A DNA stretch of 64,000 bases from Berkiella sp050247135 (GTDB lineage Bacteria; Pseudomonadota; Gammaproteobacteria; Berkiellales; Berkiellaceae). A program made the position numbers and the translations under genes. Shown piece by piece: positions 32,988-41,566 of the stretch. Location: positions 17,166-81,165 of the forward strand of contig JBFWUT010000009.1 in NCBI GenBank assembly GCA_050247135.1, written 5' to 3'. The first letter of the stretch is position 1. Each line of letters opens with the position of its first letter. Below the pieces are notes generated by a model, which was not told the DNA's origin, made no database searches, and saw nothing but the letters and a program-made list of their open reading frames with translations.

Positions 32988-33148
32988 GCTAACCTGGCCG
33001 CTTATCTTTTTGTTATCACTGCGTGGGGCGAGTCTATCTTAGCAGGGCAGAGGTTGCAATTTTTGTCGGGTTAAGACGTTCTCATAAGCTTTGTTGTGTT
33101 AGAATATTTGCTGATTTTAAGGTTTGCAGACCTTGTATAAGTTGTCGT

Positions 33149-34102
33149 ATGTCAGAAATAGATAATATCGATTTAACGACCGCGATCCCTGAAGAGTATC
33201 GGGGTTTGCGTTTGGACGTGGTGTTAGCAAAATGCTTTCCCGAACATTCTCGATCGCGTTTAGCGGAGTGGGTAAAGCAAGCCAAAGTGCGCCTTAACGA
33301 TAAGATAGCCATCTCGCCTAAAGCCAAAGTGCAAGGGGGGGAAACCTTGACCCTTAAAACAGAATTGGCTGTTATTCATCATGATGCTGCTGAATCGATA
33401 CCGTTGCACATCATTTATGAAGATGATGATATTTTAGTTATTAATAAGCCAGCGGGACTTGTCGTTCATCCTGCCGCCGGCAACCATCGTGGGACATTAC
33501 TGAATGCCTTGCTATTCCATGCCCCTTCCTTAAATTTATTACCGCGTGCTGGAATTGTGCACCGCCTTGATAAAGACACGACCGGTTTAATGGTGGTTGC
33601 TAAAACCTTGCCAACGCATACGGCGTTAGTTAGCGCCATGCAACGACGTGAAATTGAACGAGAGTATGTAGCGTTGGTTGCTGAGGAGTTAATTGCCGGT
33701 GGCACTATTGACTTACCCGTAGGGCGACATCCTGTGCAACGAACAAAAATGGCCGTCACAACAAACGGTAAGCCAGCGCGTACCCATTACCGCTGTTCTC
33801 AGCGTTATCGAGGTTTTACCTTACTGGATGTGAAATTAGACACAGGAAGAACGCATCAGATCCGCGTACATTTTTCTCATCAAAAATTACCGCTAGTGGG
33901 CGATACTACCTATGGCTGGCGCTATAAATTACCACCACAGTCATCAGAAGAATTACAAAAGCAATTATTGGCTTTTCGCCGTCAAGCACTCCATGCTTGT
34001 CGCTTAAGCCTTGTACATCCCATTAAAAATGAAAAAATGACTTGGGAAGCACCGATCCCCAATGATTTAGCCAAACTATTAAACTGTTTTGTACAAAAAT
34101 AG
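33149..34102 (+). CDS. rluD: 23S rRNA pseudouridine synthase D
   Basis: 317 residues from the ATG at 33149; the upstream open frame to 33023 encodes Cys-rich residues with no family similarity. It converts three uridines in helix 69 of 23S rRNA. An N-terminal S4 domain (SRLAEWVKQAKVRLND) is followed by the catalytic motif GIVHRLDKDTTGLMVV with the active Asp. The RluA/RluD-type GRTHQIRVHFSH motif is near residue 240. The bamD-rluD-pgeF-clpB order is conserved in gammaproteobacteria. No strong Shine-Dalgarno is visible. Confidence 0.96.
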   Translation: MSEIDNIDLTTAIPEEYRGLRLDVVLAKCFPEHSRSRLAEWVKQAKVRLNDKIAISPKAKVQGGETLTLKTELAVIHHDAAESIPLHIIYEDDDILVINKPAGLVVHPAAGNHRGTLLNALLFHAPSLNLLPRAGIVHRLDKDTTGLMVVAKTLPTHTALVSAMQRREIEREYVALVAEELIAGGTIDLPVGRHPVQRTKMAVTTNGKPARTHYRCSQRYRGFTLLDVKLDTGRTHQIRVHFSHQKLPLVGDTTYGWRYKLPPQSSEELQKQLLAFRRQALHACRLSLVHPIKNEKMTWEAPIPNDLAKLLNCFVQK

Positions 34103-34111
34103 GAGTCAACT

Positions 34112-34825
34112 ATGCAAGGGATTTTGCCCCTCTGGCCCGCCCCAACGTGGGTAAGAGCGCTTACAACGACGGTTGAATTTGGCAATTTAGCCACCCATGT
34201 AGAGGACGATCCCCATCATGTGGCACGAAATCGCCAGCAACTCATTCAAGCTCTTCATCTTAAGCACGAACCTGTTTGGTTAAAGCAAACGCATAGCACT
34301 AAAGTGGTGGAAGTGACTCATCGCTCACATCAGGATAGCGAAGCGGATGGTTCATTTACCACAGAACAAGGTGTTCCCTGTGTGGTGTTGACCGCAGACT
34401 GCTTACCGCTATTACTGTGCGACACCGACGGTACGGTCGTTGGCGCTGTGCATTGCGGATGGCGCGGCATTCAAGCTGGCATAATTGAAAAAGCAGTGAC
34501 CGAGATGGCAAACTATGCTAAATCCGACATTATTGCTTGGATGGGTCCTGCTATTGGACAGCAAGCCTACGAGGTTGGCCAAGAAGTGTATGATATTTTT
34601 GTGGGTGATGATAAAGCAGCAAGTTATGCCTTTAAAGCGACAATAAATCCTGGAAAATATCTCATGGATATGGAGCACTTAGCCCGTCAACGTTTAAAGG
34701 TAAGTGGAGTAACGGGCATCTATGGTGGTGGGCATTGTACCTACACCGAAAAAGATCGCTTCTATTCCTATCGTCGCAACAAGGCAACAGGTCGCATGGC
34801 AACACTGATTTGGTTAGATTCCTAG
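34112..34825 (+). CDS. pgeF: peptidoglycan editing factor PgeF (YfiH/DUF152 family)
   Basis: 237 residues with AGGAG upstream, 9 bp after rluD. Family motifs are LTADCLPLLLCD, GAVHCGWRGI, and the C-terminal GGGHCTY...DRFYSYRR, which contain the His/Cys residues of the metal site. In E. coli the protein removes wrongly added L-Ser from peptidoglycan precursors; relatives show polyphenol-oxidase or purine-nucleoside activity. The gene sits between rluD and clpB as in E. coli. Confidence 0.95.
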   Translation: MQGILPLWPAPTWVRALTTTVEFGNLATHVEDDPHHVARNRQQLIQALHLKHEPVWLKQTHSTKVVEVTHRSHQDSEADGSFTTEQGVPCVVLTADCLPLLLCDTDGTVVGAVHCGWRGIQAGIIEKAVTEMANYAKSDIIAWMGPAIGQQAYEVGQEVYDIFVGDDKAASYAFKATINPGKYLMDMEHLARQRLKVSGVTGIYGGGHCTYTEKDRFYSYRRNKATGRMATLIWLDS

Positions 34826-34835
34826 ACACTGTTGA

Positions 34836-34864
34836 CTTGAAAAAATGATGGGGTATCCCCATCT
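34836..34864 (+). promoter_or_regulatory. sigma-32 (RpoH) heat-shock promoter of clpB
   Basis: CTTGAAA (34836-34842), a 14-nt spacer, then CCCCATCT (34857-34864) match the sigma-32 consensus CTTGAAA-N11-16-CCCCATnT. It lies 42 bp before the clpB start. The -10 box is also one arm of a small palindrome, GATGGGG-TAT-CCCCATC (34847-34863). Confidence 0.92.
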
Positions 34865-34905
34865 TAAGGACAGCCGATATAAGAACGTCATAAAAGGGAA
34901 AGTTC

Positions 34906-37479
34906 ATGGGTATTGAAAAATTTACCAGTAAGTTCCAAGAAGCATTAGGCCAAGCGCAGTCGATGGCGTTGGGGCGTCAGCATTCCATGATTGAGCCATT
35001 GCATGTATTAATGGCGATGATCGATCAGGAGGGGTCAACGGTACGGCCGCTCTTGAAACAGATGGGAGCTGACTTATTGCAGCTTCGTTCAAACCTCAGT
35101 AAGAGTTTGGAAAATTTACCGCATTTAGGTAAAACAACTGGTGAAATTCGTATTTCTGATAATTTAAATCGTATACTCAATTTATGCGATAAGCTTGCTC
35201 AAGATCGCAAAGATAAGTTTATTTCCAGTGAGCTCTTTTTATTAGCATTATTAGAAGATGATAATGATCCTGCGGCAAAGGCATTAAAAGCAGTTAATGT
35301 CACTAAAGCCAAATTAGAGCAAGCCATTAATACTATTCGCGGTGGTGAAACGGTGCAAGACGAGAATGCAGAAGATCAAAGACAAGCCTTAGAAAAATAT
35401 ACCATTGATTTAACCGCTAAAGCCGAGAAGGGTAAACTCGATCCGGTGATTGGTCGTGATGAAGAAATTCGTCGCACTATTCAAGTCTTACAACGACGTA
35501 CCAAGAATAATCCAGTACTCATCGGTGAACCTGGCGTCGGTAAAACCGCTATTGTGGAAGGGCTAGCGCAGCGGATTGTCAATAATGAGGTTCCCGAAGG
35601 TCTTAAAGGTAAACGAGTTTTATCGTTAGATTTAGGGGCATTGATTGCAGGGGCTAAATACCGCGGCGAATTTGAAGAGCGCTTAAAAGCGGTGTTAAAA
35701 GATCTGGCAAAACAAGAAGGGGAAATCATTCTCTTTATTGATGAAATTCATACGATGGTGGGCGCTGGCAAAGCCGATGGCGCGATGGATGCAGGGAATA
35801 TGCTAAAACCCGCGTTATCACGTGGTGAGCTGCATTGTGTCGGGGCTACTACCTTGGATGAATATCGTCAATATATTGAAAAAGATGCAGCGCTTGAGCG
35901 ACGTTTCCAAAAAGTGTTGGTTAATGAGCCGACCGTTGAAGATACTATTGCGATATTACGGGGCTTAAAAGAGCGCTATGAAATCCATCATGGGGTTGAA
36001 ATTGCTGATCCGGCTATTGTCGCTGCAGCTAATTTATCGAATCGCTACATCACCGACAGAAATTTACCTGATAAAGCCATTGATTTGATTGATGAAGCGG
36101 GTAGTCGTTTGCGTATGGCAATAGACTCGAAGCCTGAGCCTTTAGATAAACTAGAGCGCAAGCTAATTCAATACAAAATTGAGCGCGAAGCATTGCGTAA
36201 AGAAAAAGATCCAGCTTCTAAAGCGCGACTCGAAAAGCTGGAAAATGAAATTCACAAAAATGAAAAAGAATATGCTGATTTAGAAGAAGAATGGAAAGCC
36301 GAAAAATCGGCTTTACAGGGAGCTCAACAAATTAAAGAAGAGCTTGAACGGGCAAAAACCGCTTTCGACGCGGCTCGTCGTGCCGGAGATCTAGCGCGCA
36401 TGTCAGAGCTTCAATATGGCAAAATTCCAGAGCTTGAAAAGAAATTAGCCAGCGCCCAAGAAGCTGAGAATAAGCAAGGTGTGCTTTTACGTAACCAGGT
36501 TGGTGAAGAGGAAATCGCTGAAGTAGTTGCTAAGTGGACCGGCATTCCCGTGAGTAAAATGCTAGAAGGGGAAAAAGAAAAACTATTGACTTTAGAAGAA
36601 CACCTCTCGAAAAAAGTGGTTGGTCAAAAAGAAGCGCTCGAAGTGGTTGCCAATGCCATACGCCGTTCACGAGCGGGTCTTGCTGATCCTAACAAACCGG
36701 TAGGATCATTTTTATTTTTAGGGCCCACAGGCGTTGGTAAAACGGCACTTTGTAAAGCATTAGCTGAGTTTATGTTTGATACATCACATGCCTTGGTTCG
36801 CATTGATATGTCAGAGTTTATGGAAAAGCATACCGTCTCAAGGCTGGTAGGGGCACCTCCTGGTTATATAGGCTATGAAGAAGGAGGCTACTTAACTGAA
36901 GCAGTGCGTCGTCGTCCCTATAGCATTATCTTGTTAGATGAAATTGAGAAAGCGCATCATGATGTGTTTAACATTTTGCTGCAATTACTTGATGAAGGCC
37001 GCTTAACCGATAGTCAGGGTAGAACGGTTGACTTTAAAAATTGTGTGATAGTCATGACCTCTAACATTGGCGCTGAACAAATACAGGCCATGACAGGTAA
37101 ACCTTACATCGAAATGAAAGAAGCTGTTATGAAAATGTTAGGGGATTATTTTAGACCTGAGTTTATTAACCGTATCGATGAAAGTGTGGTATTCCATGCA
37201 TTAGGCAAAGAAAATATTCGAGAAATAGCGGGTATTCAACTCAGTTACATCCAAAAAAGATTACAAGAACAAGGCTTAATACTGGATGTTGATACCCAAG
37301 CGTTAGATAAAATTGCGGCGGCTGGTTTTGATCCTGTATATGGCGCAAGACCTTTGACGCGTGCGCTACGGCAATTAATTGAAAATCCGCTATCAGAATA
37401 TTTGCTTAAAGGGGAATTTGTGACAGGAGATACCATCAAGGTTAGAGTTGAAAATGATCAACTGGTTTTTGCTAAATAA
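34906..37479 (+). CDS. clpB: protein disaggregase ClpB
   Basis: 857 residues, identical in length to E. coli ClpB. With DnaK it resolubilises aggregated proteins. Order: N domain (~1-150), AAA+ 1 with Walker A GEPGVGKTA and Walker B LFIDEIHT, the coiled-coil M domain (~400-530) that marks ClpB rather than ClpA/C, then AAA+ 2 with GPTGVGKTA and LLDEIEKAH, and sensor 2 GARPLTRA. The pore loop tyrosine is in GAKYRGEFE. Heat-shock control is indicated by the upstream sigma-32 promoter. Confidence 0.98.
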   Translation: MGIEKFTSKFQEALGQAQSMALGRQHSMIEPLHVLMAMIDQEGSTVRPLLKQMGADLLQLRSNLSKSLENLPHLGKTTGEIRISDNLNRILNLCDKLAQDRKDKFISSELFLLALLEDDNDPAAKALKAVNVTKAKLEQAINTIRGGETVQDENAEDQRQALEKYTIDLTAKAEKGKLDPVIGRDEEIRRTIQVLQRRTKNNPVLIGEPGVGKTAIVEGLAQRIVNNEVPEGLKGKRVLSLDLGALIAGAKYRGEFEERLKAVLKDLAKQEGEIILFIDEIHTMVGAGKADGAMDAGNMLKPALSRGELHCVGATTLDEYRQYIEKDAALERRFQKVLVNEPTVEDTIAILRGLKERYEIHHGVEIADPAIVAAANLSNRYITDRNLPDKAIDLIDEAGSRLRMAIDSKPEPLDKLERKLIQYKIEREALRKEKDPASKARLEKLENEIHKNEKEYADLEEEWKAEKSALQGAQQIKEELERAKTAFDAARRAGDLARMSELQYGKIPELEKKLASAQEAENKQGVLLRNQVGEEEIAEVVAKWTGIPVSKMLEGEKEKLLTLEEHLSKKVVGQKEALEVVANAIRRSRAGLADPNKPVGSFLFLGPTGVGKTALCKALAEFMFDTSHALVRIDMSEFMEKHTVSRLVGAPPGYIGYEEGGYLTEAVRRRPYSIILLDEIEKAHHDVFNILLQLLDEGRLTDSQGRTVDFKNCVIVMTSNIGAEQIQAMTGKPYIEMKEAVMKMLGDYFRPEFINRIDESVVFHALGKENIREIAGIQLSYIQKRLQEQGLILDVDTQALDKIAAAGFDPVYGARPLTRALRQLIENPLSEYLLKGEFVTGDTIKVRVENDQLVFAK

Positions 37480-37494
37480 TAACCCTTGTTATTA
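37477..37494. terminator. small hairpin between convergent clpB and the next gene
   Basis: TAATAAC and GTTATTA form a perfect 7-bp stem with loop CCTT, overlapping the clpB stop. AT-rich and without a long T-run, so only a weak bidirectional terminator candidate. Confidence 0.35.
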
Positions 37495-37504
37495 ACGAGT
37501 GCGT

Positions 37505-37810
37505 TTAAACAGATATCCTGTCTTCGCTCTCGTTGATAGTAATAATAAGTTCTTCAATCTCGTCCTGAAATTCTGTAAAAACATCGTTCTCATTCTGGTA
37601 ATGATTAGCGAAGGTGTGCAGAATTTTCAGGGCATCGGCAATATCTAATTTATCTGTGAATAATTTATTTAACTCTGATTCATGCAAGTCTTGAGCGTAA
37701 CGTTGTAAAAAATCTAAGATAAAGCCTGTTTGAGAAGGGTTGTAAGCGGAAGAACCGATAGCAACAAAGGCATTGCCAACTTCGTCTATTTCATAAGGTG
37801 TAGGCTGCAT
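37505..37810 (-). CDS. small acidic hypothetical protein, 101 aa
   Basis: Not recognised. GAGGAAATC precedes the ATG, a good binding site. The protein is acidic, helical and soluble (DFLQRYAQDLHESELNKLF and ENDVFTEFQDEIEELI segments), with no signal or membrane part. The TGAACTATT box found upstream of two other lineage-specific genes lies 52 bp before its start (37862-37870 on this strand). Convergent with clpB. Small acidic helical proteins can be chaperones for secreted proteins or antitoxin-like, but nothing here decides. Confidence 0.6.
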   Translation of the reverse strand: MQPTPYEIDEVGNAFVAIGSSAYNPSQTGFILDFLQRYAQDLHESELNKLFTDKLDIADALKILHTFANHYQNENDVFTEFQDEIEELIITINESEDRISV

Positions 37811-37935
37811 GATTTCCTCATATAATAAAGGCTCTTACTAAATTGACCAAAAATTAGTGAAAATAGTTCAGCGCCAAAGCGTGTAAGTGCATGTTGCTCT
37901 GTTGCTAATCGTAAAATCCATGTAAAATCAGCAAG

Positions 37936-38757
37936 ATGAAAGAACCCCACTTTTTTGCAAACATTCATAGGCTCTTAATGAGCCAGTGTCCGCAGACCAA
38001 AATCCAAGGAACGCGTGATTTATATTATGCCTTTTTGGATATGCCAGTCTTGGACGATAAAGATTATCCTGTTGCACCTGATATTGTTTCAGGTAAACCT
38101 GCCAATTTAAAGTTAGTTGACCCTAAGCTGGTTAAACAGCGCAGTGTGCAAACTCAAGAGGGTAAAGCGGCGCTTATACATGCTATTTTGCATATTGAAT
38201 ATAATGCCATTAACCTTGCCTTAGATGCGCTTTACCGCTTTAGGGATATGCCACTTGATTATTACTTCGATTGGTTGAAGGTGAGTGTTGAAGAAGCGTA
38301 TCACTACCATTTATTAGAGCAGTATTTAACTGAGTTGGGTTATCAATATGGCGATTTTCCAGCGCATGGCAGCTTATGGGAAATGGCAGAAAAGACGGGT
38401 TACGATGTGCTGGTACGGATGGCATTAGTGCCCAGGTTGCTAGAGGCACGAGGCTTGGACGTGACGCCGGATATTGCTAAACGCTTAAAAGCCGCAGGCG
38501 ATGAGAAAGCCTATGAAATCTTGCAAATTATCTTTCACGATGAATTAGGGCATGTCGAAGTTGGCAATCGTTGGTATCATTATTTATGCGGGCAACGAGG
38601 GCTTGATCCATTACTCACGTTTACTTCACTACTACAAAAACATGCGCCAACCTACCTGCGACGGCCTTTTAGAATCGATGCGCGCAAGAGGGCTGGGTTT
38701 CAAGACGATGAATTAGCTTTAATTCATCAGTTGACTGAAAAATCTCCCGCGAGCTAG
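37936..38757 (+). CDS. DUF455 ferritin-like protein
   Basis: 273 residues. The ferritin-like metal-binding pattern is visible: Glu and His in ILHIEYNAINLALDAL, EEAYHYHLL, and FHDELGHVEVGNRW, spread over four helices as in a di-iron carboxylate protein. The DUF455 signature GTRDLYYAFLDMPVL-type N-terminus and the C-terminal APTYLRRPFRIDARKRAGF are present. The reaction is unknown. No strong Shine-Dalgarno precedes the ATG; a start at 37978 (MSQCPQ) would also fit. Confidence 0.85.
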   Translation: MKEPHFFANIHRLLMSQCPQTKIQGTRDLYYAFLDMPVLDDKDYPVAPDIVSGKPANLKLVDPKLVKQRSVQTQEGKAALIHAILHIEYNAINLALDALYRFRDMPLDYYFDWLKVSVEEAYHYHLLEQYLTELGYQYGDFPAHGSLWEMAEKTGYDVLVRMALVPRLLEARGLDVTPDIAKRLKAAGDEKAYEILQIIFHDELGHVEVGNRWYHYLCGQRGLDPLLTFTSLLQKHAPTYLRRPFRIDARKRAGFQDDELALIHQLTEKSPAS

Positions 38758-38772
38758 CGCTCGCCGCCCCCT

Positions 38773-39528
38773 TTACAAAGTGGGCTCTTTGTTCGCTTCG
38801 CTCACAATTTTTATGCCGTTGGTGGCATCATAAGTCGCTAAGCTATTCCCATCTGGCGTACTGATAATCAAACTTGCCGTATGGTGCCAATCCCCCAGCA
38901 CGAACCTTTTATTGTCGTGAATATTAGGGCGATGCACATGGCCATGGATCAGCTGATTCACTTGGAATTTGTTCATGACTTGTTGAACGGCTTCTTCGGT
39001 GACATCCAAAATGGTGAGATTTTGCGTTTTTTGGTACTGCTGGCTTTTGGCACGTAATTTTTTGCTAATGTTATCCCGAGTGTTTTTCGGTAGACACAAA
39101 AACAAGAAACGAGTGAGGGGATTTTGCGCAATGCGTCTAAAGCGTTGATAGGCTTTATCTTGGGTACACAGTGTATCCCCATGCATGAGAAGAGTTGGTT
39201 TACCATGCAAGTCGATTAGCGTGGGATCAGCTAATCGTTTGATACCGGCGGCTTCAAGATACGCATTTTGTAGCAGAAAATCGCGATTGCCACTCATAAA
39301 GTAGACAGGGGTACCGGCTTTGACGACTTTAGCGAGAGCTTGTTGGATGGTCTCTTGAAATTCACGATGGATGTCTTGCCCCACCCATACATCAAAGAGA
39401 TCGCCCAAAATATAAAGTGCTTTGGCGCCTTTAACCGGACCTTCGAGAAAATGCATAAAAAGCGCAACCATTTCTGGATTGGTTGCGCTTAAATGCAGAT
39501 CAGAAATAAAGAGAACGCGATTAGGCAT
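38773..39528 (-). CDS. lpxH: UDP-2,3-diacylglucosamine diphosphatase
   Basis: 251 residues (E. coli 240). It makes lipid X in lipid A synthesis at the inner membrane face. Calcineurin-type metal motifs: FISDLHLS, ILGDLFDVWVG, MSGNRDFLL, MHGDTLC and HGHVHRPNIH. Its start overlaps the ppiB stop by 8 bp, so translation is probably coupled; ppiB-lpxH adjacency is common in gammaproteobacteria. Confidence 0.96.
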   Translation of the reverse strand: MPNRVLFISDLHLSATNPEMVALFMHFLEGPVKGAKALYILGDLFDVWVGQDIHREFQETIQQALAKVVKAGTPVYFMSGNRDFLLQNAYLEAAGIKRLADPTLIDLHGKPTLLMHGDTLCTQDKAYQRFRRIAQNPLTRFLFLCLPKNTRDNISKKLRAKSQQYQKTQNLTILDVTEEAVQQVMNKFQVNQLIHGHVHRPNIHDNKRFVLGDWHHTASLIISTPDGNSLATYDATNGIKIVSEANKEPTL

Positions 39529-40021
39529 TCGCTAACACTTCAACCTTTTCAATGATCACATCATCGACAGGCACATCGTCGTGTCCCATGCGGCGGGTGG
39601 TTTTGACTTTAGCGATTTTTTGAATCACTTCCAAACCATCGGTAACGCGGCCAAATACACAATAGCCCCAACCATCCATCGTTGGTGCACGGTGATCTAA
39701 AAAGCCATTATTGGCAACATTAATAAAAAACTGGGCGCTAGCAGAATGGGGATCGCTGGTACGGGCCATAGCAATGGTACCCAACGTATTTTTTAAGCCG
39801 TTCTTGGCTTCGTTTTCAATGGGTTTACGAGTTTGTTTGTCGACCATACCGGCTTCAAAGCCACCGCCTTGGATCATAAAACCATCGATAACACGGTGGA
39901 AAATGGTATTATCGTAGTAGCCTTGGTTGACGTACTCGAGAAAATTCTCAACAGTTTTAGGTGCTTTTTCCGCATCGAGTTCAAGGGTAATGGGCCCATA
40001 ATTGGTATGTAATACGATCAT
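39521..40021 (-). CDS. ppiB: peptidyl-prolyl cis-trans isomerase, cyclophilin type
   Basis: 166 residues, cytoplasmic form (no signal peptide). Conserved cyclophilin active-site residues lie in NTIFHRVIDGFMIQGGGF and SASAQFFINVANN; the catalytic Arg is in FHRV. The bacterial insert MARTSDPHSA is present. It speeds proline isomerisation during folding. First gene of the pair with lpxH; divergent from gltX. Confidence 0.97.
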   Translation of the reverse strand: MIVLHTNYGPITLELDAEKAPKTVENFLEYVNQGYYDNTIFHRVIDGFMIQGGGFEAGMVDKQTRKPIENEAKNGLKNTLGTIAMARTSDPHSASAQFFINVANNGFLDHRAPTMDGWGYCVFGRVTDGLEVIQKIAKVKTTRRMGHDDVPVDDVIIEKVEVLANA

Positions 40022-40132
40022 GTGTTATCTCTCATCAGCCAGTATCAAAAATGAGCCGATAGGGTATCATGTACTCTATTTAACGGCCAAATAGATTGGT
40101 AAATATTTATCTAGCTAAATAAGAGTTTTATA

Positions 40133-41566
40133 ATGACAAGTCATTCATTCAAAGCGCGCTTTAGTCCCAGCCCGACCGGATTAATGCATTTTGGTAACTT
40201 ACGTACGGCGCTGTTCAATGTGTTATTAGCAAAAGCGCATACCGCGCATAGTCCTCATCCTGGTCTCTTTTTATTGCGGATTGAAGATACCGACTTAGCT
40301 CGCTCGGAAGCGGAATTCACTGAAAAGCTCATGCATGATCTACATTGGTTAGGGCTCGCTTGGCAAGAAGGCCCCAATGTAGGCGGGGAACACGGCCCCT
40401 ATTTTCAAGCACAGCGTCATGCGATTTACGAAAAATATTATCAACAACTGATCGATCAGAAGCAGGCCTATTGGTGCTATTGTTCTGAGGCAGAATTAGC
40501 AATTACTCGTAAATCACAATTAGCCCAAGGAATGCCGCCACGATATAACGGAACGTGCAGAAATTTAACCGAGGAACAACGCCAAGCGAAAGCCGCTAAA
40601 GGGGTTGTGCCTGCGCTGCGATTTGTGATCCCAGAAAATGAAGTGATTGAGTTTGAAGATTTTATTCAAGGTTCAAAAAACTTTGCGGCTAATGATATCG
40701 GAGATTTTATTATTAAAAAGGCCGATGGTTCGGCTTCATTTATGTTTTGTAATGCCGTTGATGATTCATTGATGCAAGTGACCCATGTGATGCGTGGTGA
40801 AGATCATCTCACGAATACACCGCGGCAACTCTTAATCTTGAAAGCTTTGCGTCTATCAGCCCCCAGTTATGGTCATATGCCATTAATTTTAGGCTTTGAT
40901 GGTAAGCCATTGTCAAAACGTAATGGTTCGCAATCCATTGAAAGCTTACGTGAGCAAGGCTACTTTCCTATCGCTATCAATAATTATTTAGCCCGTCTGG
41001 GTCATCATTTTGAACATGAACAGCTTTTGTCATTGGATGAATTAGGAACACACTTTTCAGCCAAAAATATTGGTCGCTCGCCAGCCCGCTTTGATGTGGC
41101 CCAATTAAACCACTGGCAAAAAGAAGCAGTGTTAAAGTGCTCAGATGAAGAATTTTGGGAGTGGATTGCTCCCTATATAGGTCAGCTTGCAAATGGCAAA
41201 GCAGCTGCATTCACCAGCACTTTTAAGCAAAATTGTGTATTGCCCAGTGATGCCAAAGAGTGGGCAACGCAAGTGCTCACGGACTCCCCCGTTTGGGATG
41301 ATGAAGCGCGTAGCCATTTAAGTACTGCGAATGATTTGCTTGAAAAATTAGAAGCAGCCATTCAAGTCGAAGGGGATAACTACCAAGCAGTGATTGCAAG
41401 GCTCTCAGACTCAGGTCTTAAGGGCAAAGCGCTATTTTTGCCTGTTCGTTCAGCGATCACAGGGCGCTGTTATGGGCCTGAGTTGATTAAAATATTCCCC
41501 CTGATGGGCAAAGAGGCATTATTAAAACGAGTGGCTTTAGCCAAACAACAGATCAAAGGCGCCTAA
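40133..41566 (+). CDS. gltX: glutamyl-tRNA synthetase
   Basis: 477 residues, class I synthetase. The HIGH-type motif is SPTGLMHFGNLRTALF (HFGN, a common variant) and the KMSKS-type loop is KPLSKRNGS. A four-Cys/His zinc region resembling that of E. coli is partial (YWCYCSEAEL...). It charges tRNA-Glu; whether it also mischarges tRNA-Gln cannot be told. The stop codon is immediately followed by the cysS ATG with no spacer. Confidence 0.96.
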   Translation: MTSHSFKARFSPSPTGLMHFGNLRTALFNVLLAKAHTAHSPHPGLFLLRIEDTDLARSEAEFTEKLMHDLHWLGLAWQEGPNVGGEHGPYFQAQRHAIYEKYYQQLIDQKQAYWCYCSEAELAITRKSQLAQGMPPRYNGTCRNLTEEQRQAKAAKGVVPALRFVIPENEVIEFEDFIQGSKNFAANDIGDFIIKKADGSASFMFCNAVDDSLMQVTHVMRGEDHLTNTPRQLLILKALRLSAPSYGHMPLILGFDGKPLSKRNGSQSIESLREQGYFPIAINNYLARLGHHFEHEQLLSLDELGTHFSAKNIGRSPARFDVAQLNHWQKEAVLKCSDEEFWEWIAPYIGQLANGKAAAFTSTFKQNCVLPSDAKEWATQVLTDSPVWDDEARSHLSTANDLLEKLEAAIQVEGDNYQAVIARLSDSGLKGKALFLPVRSAITGRCYGPELIKIFPLMGKEALLKRVALAKQQIKGA

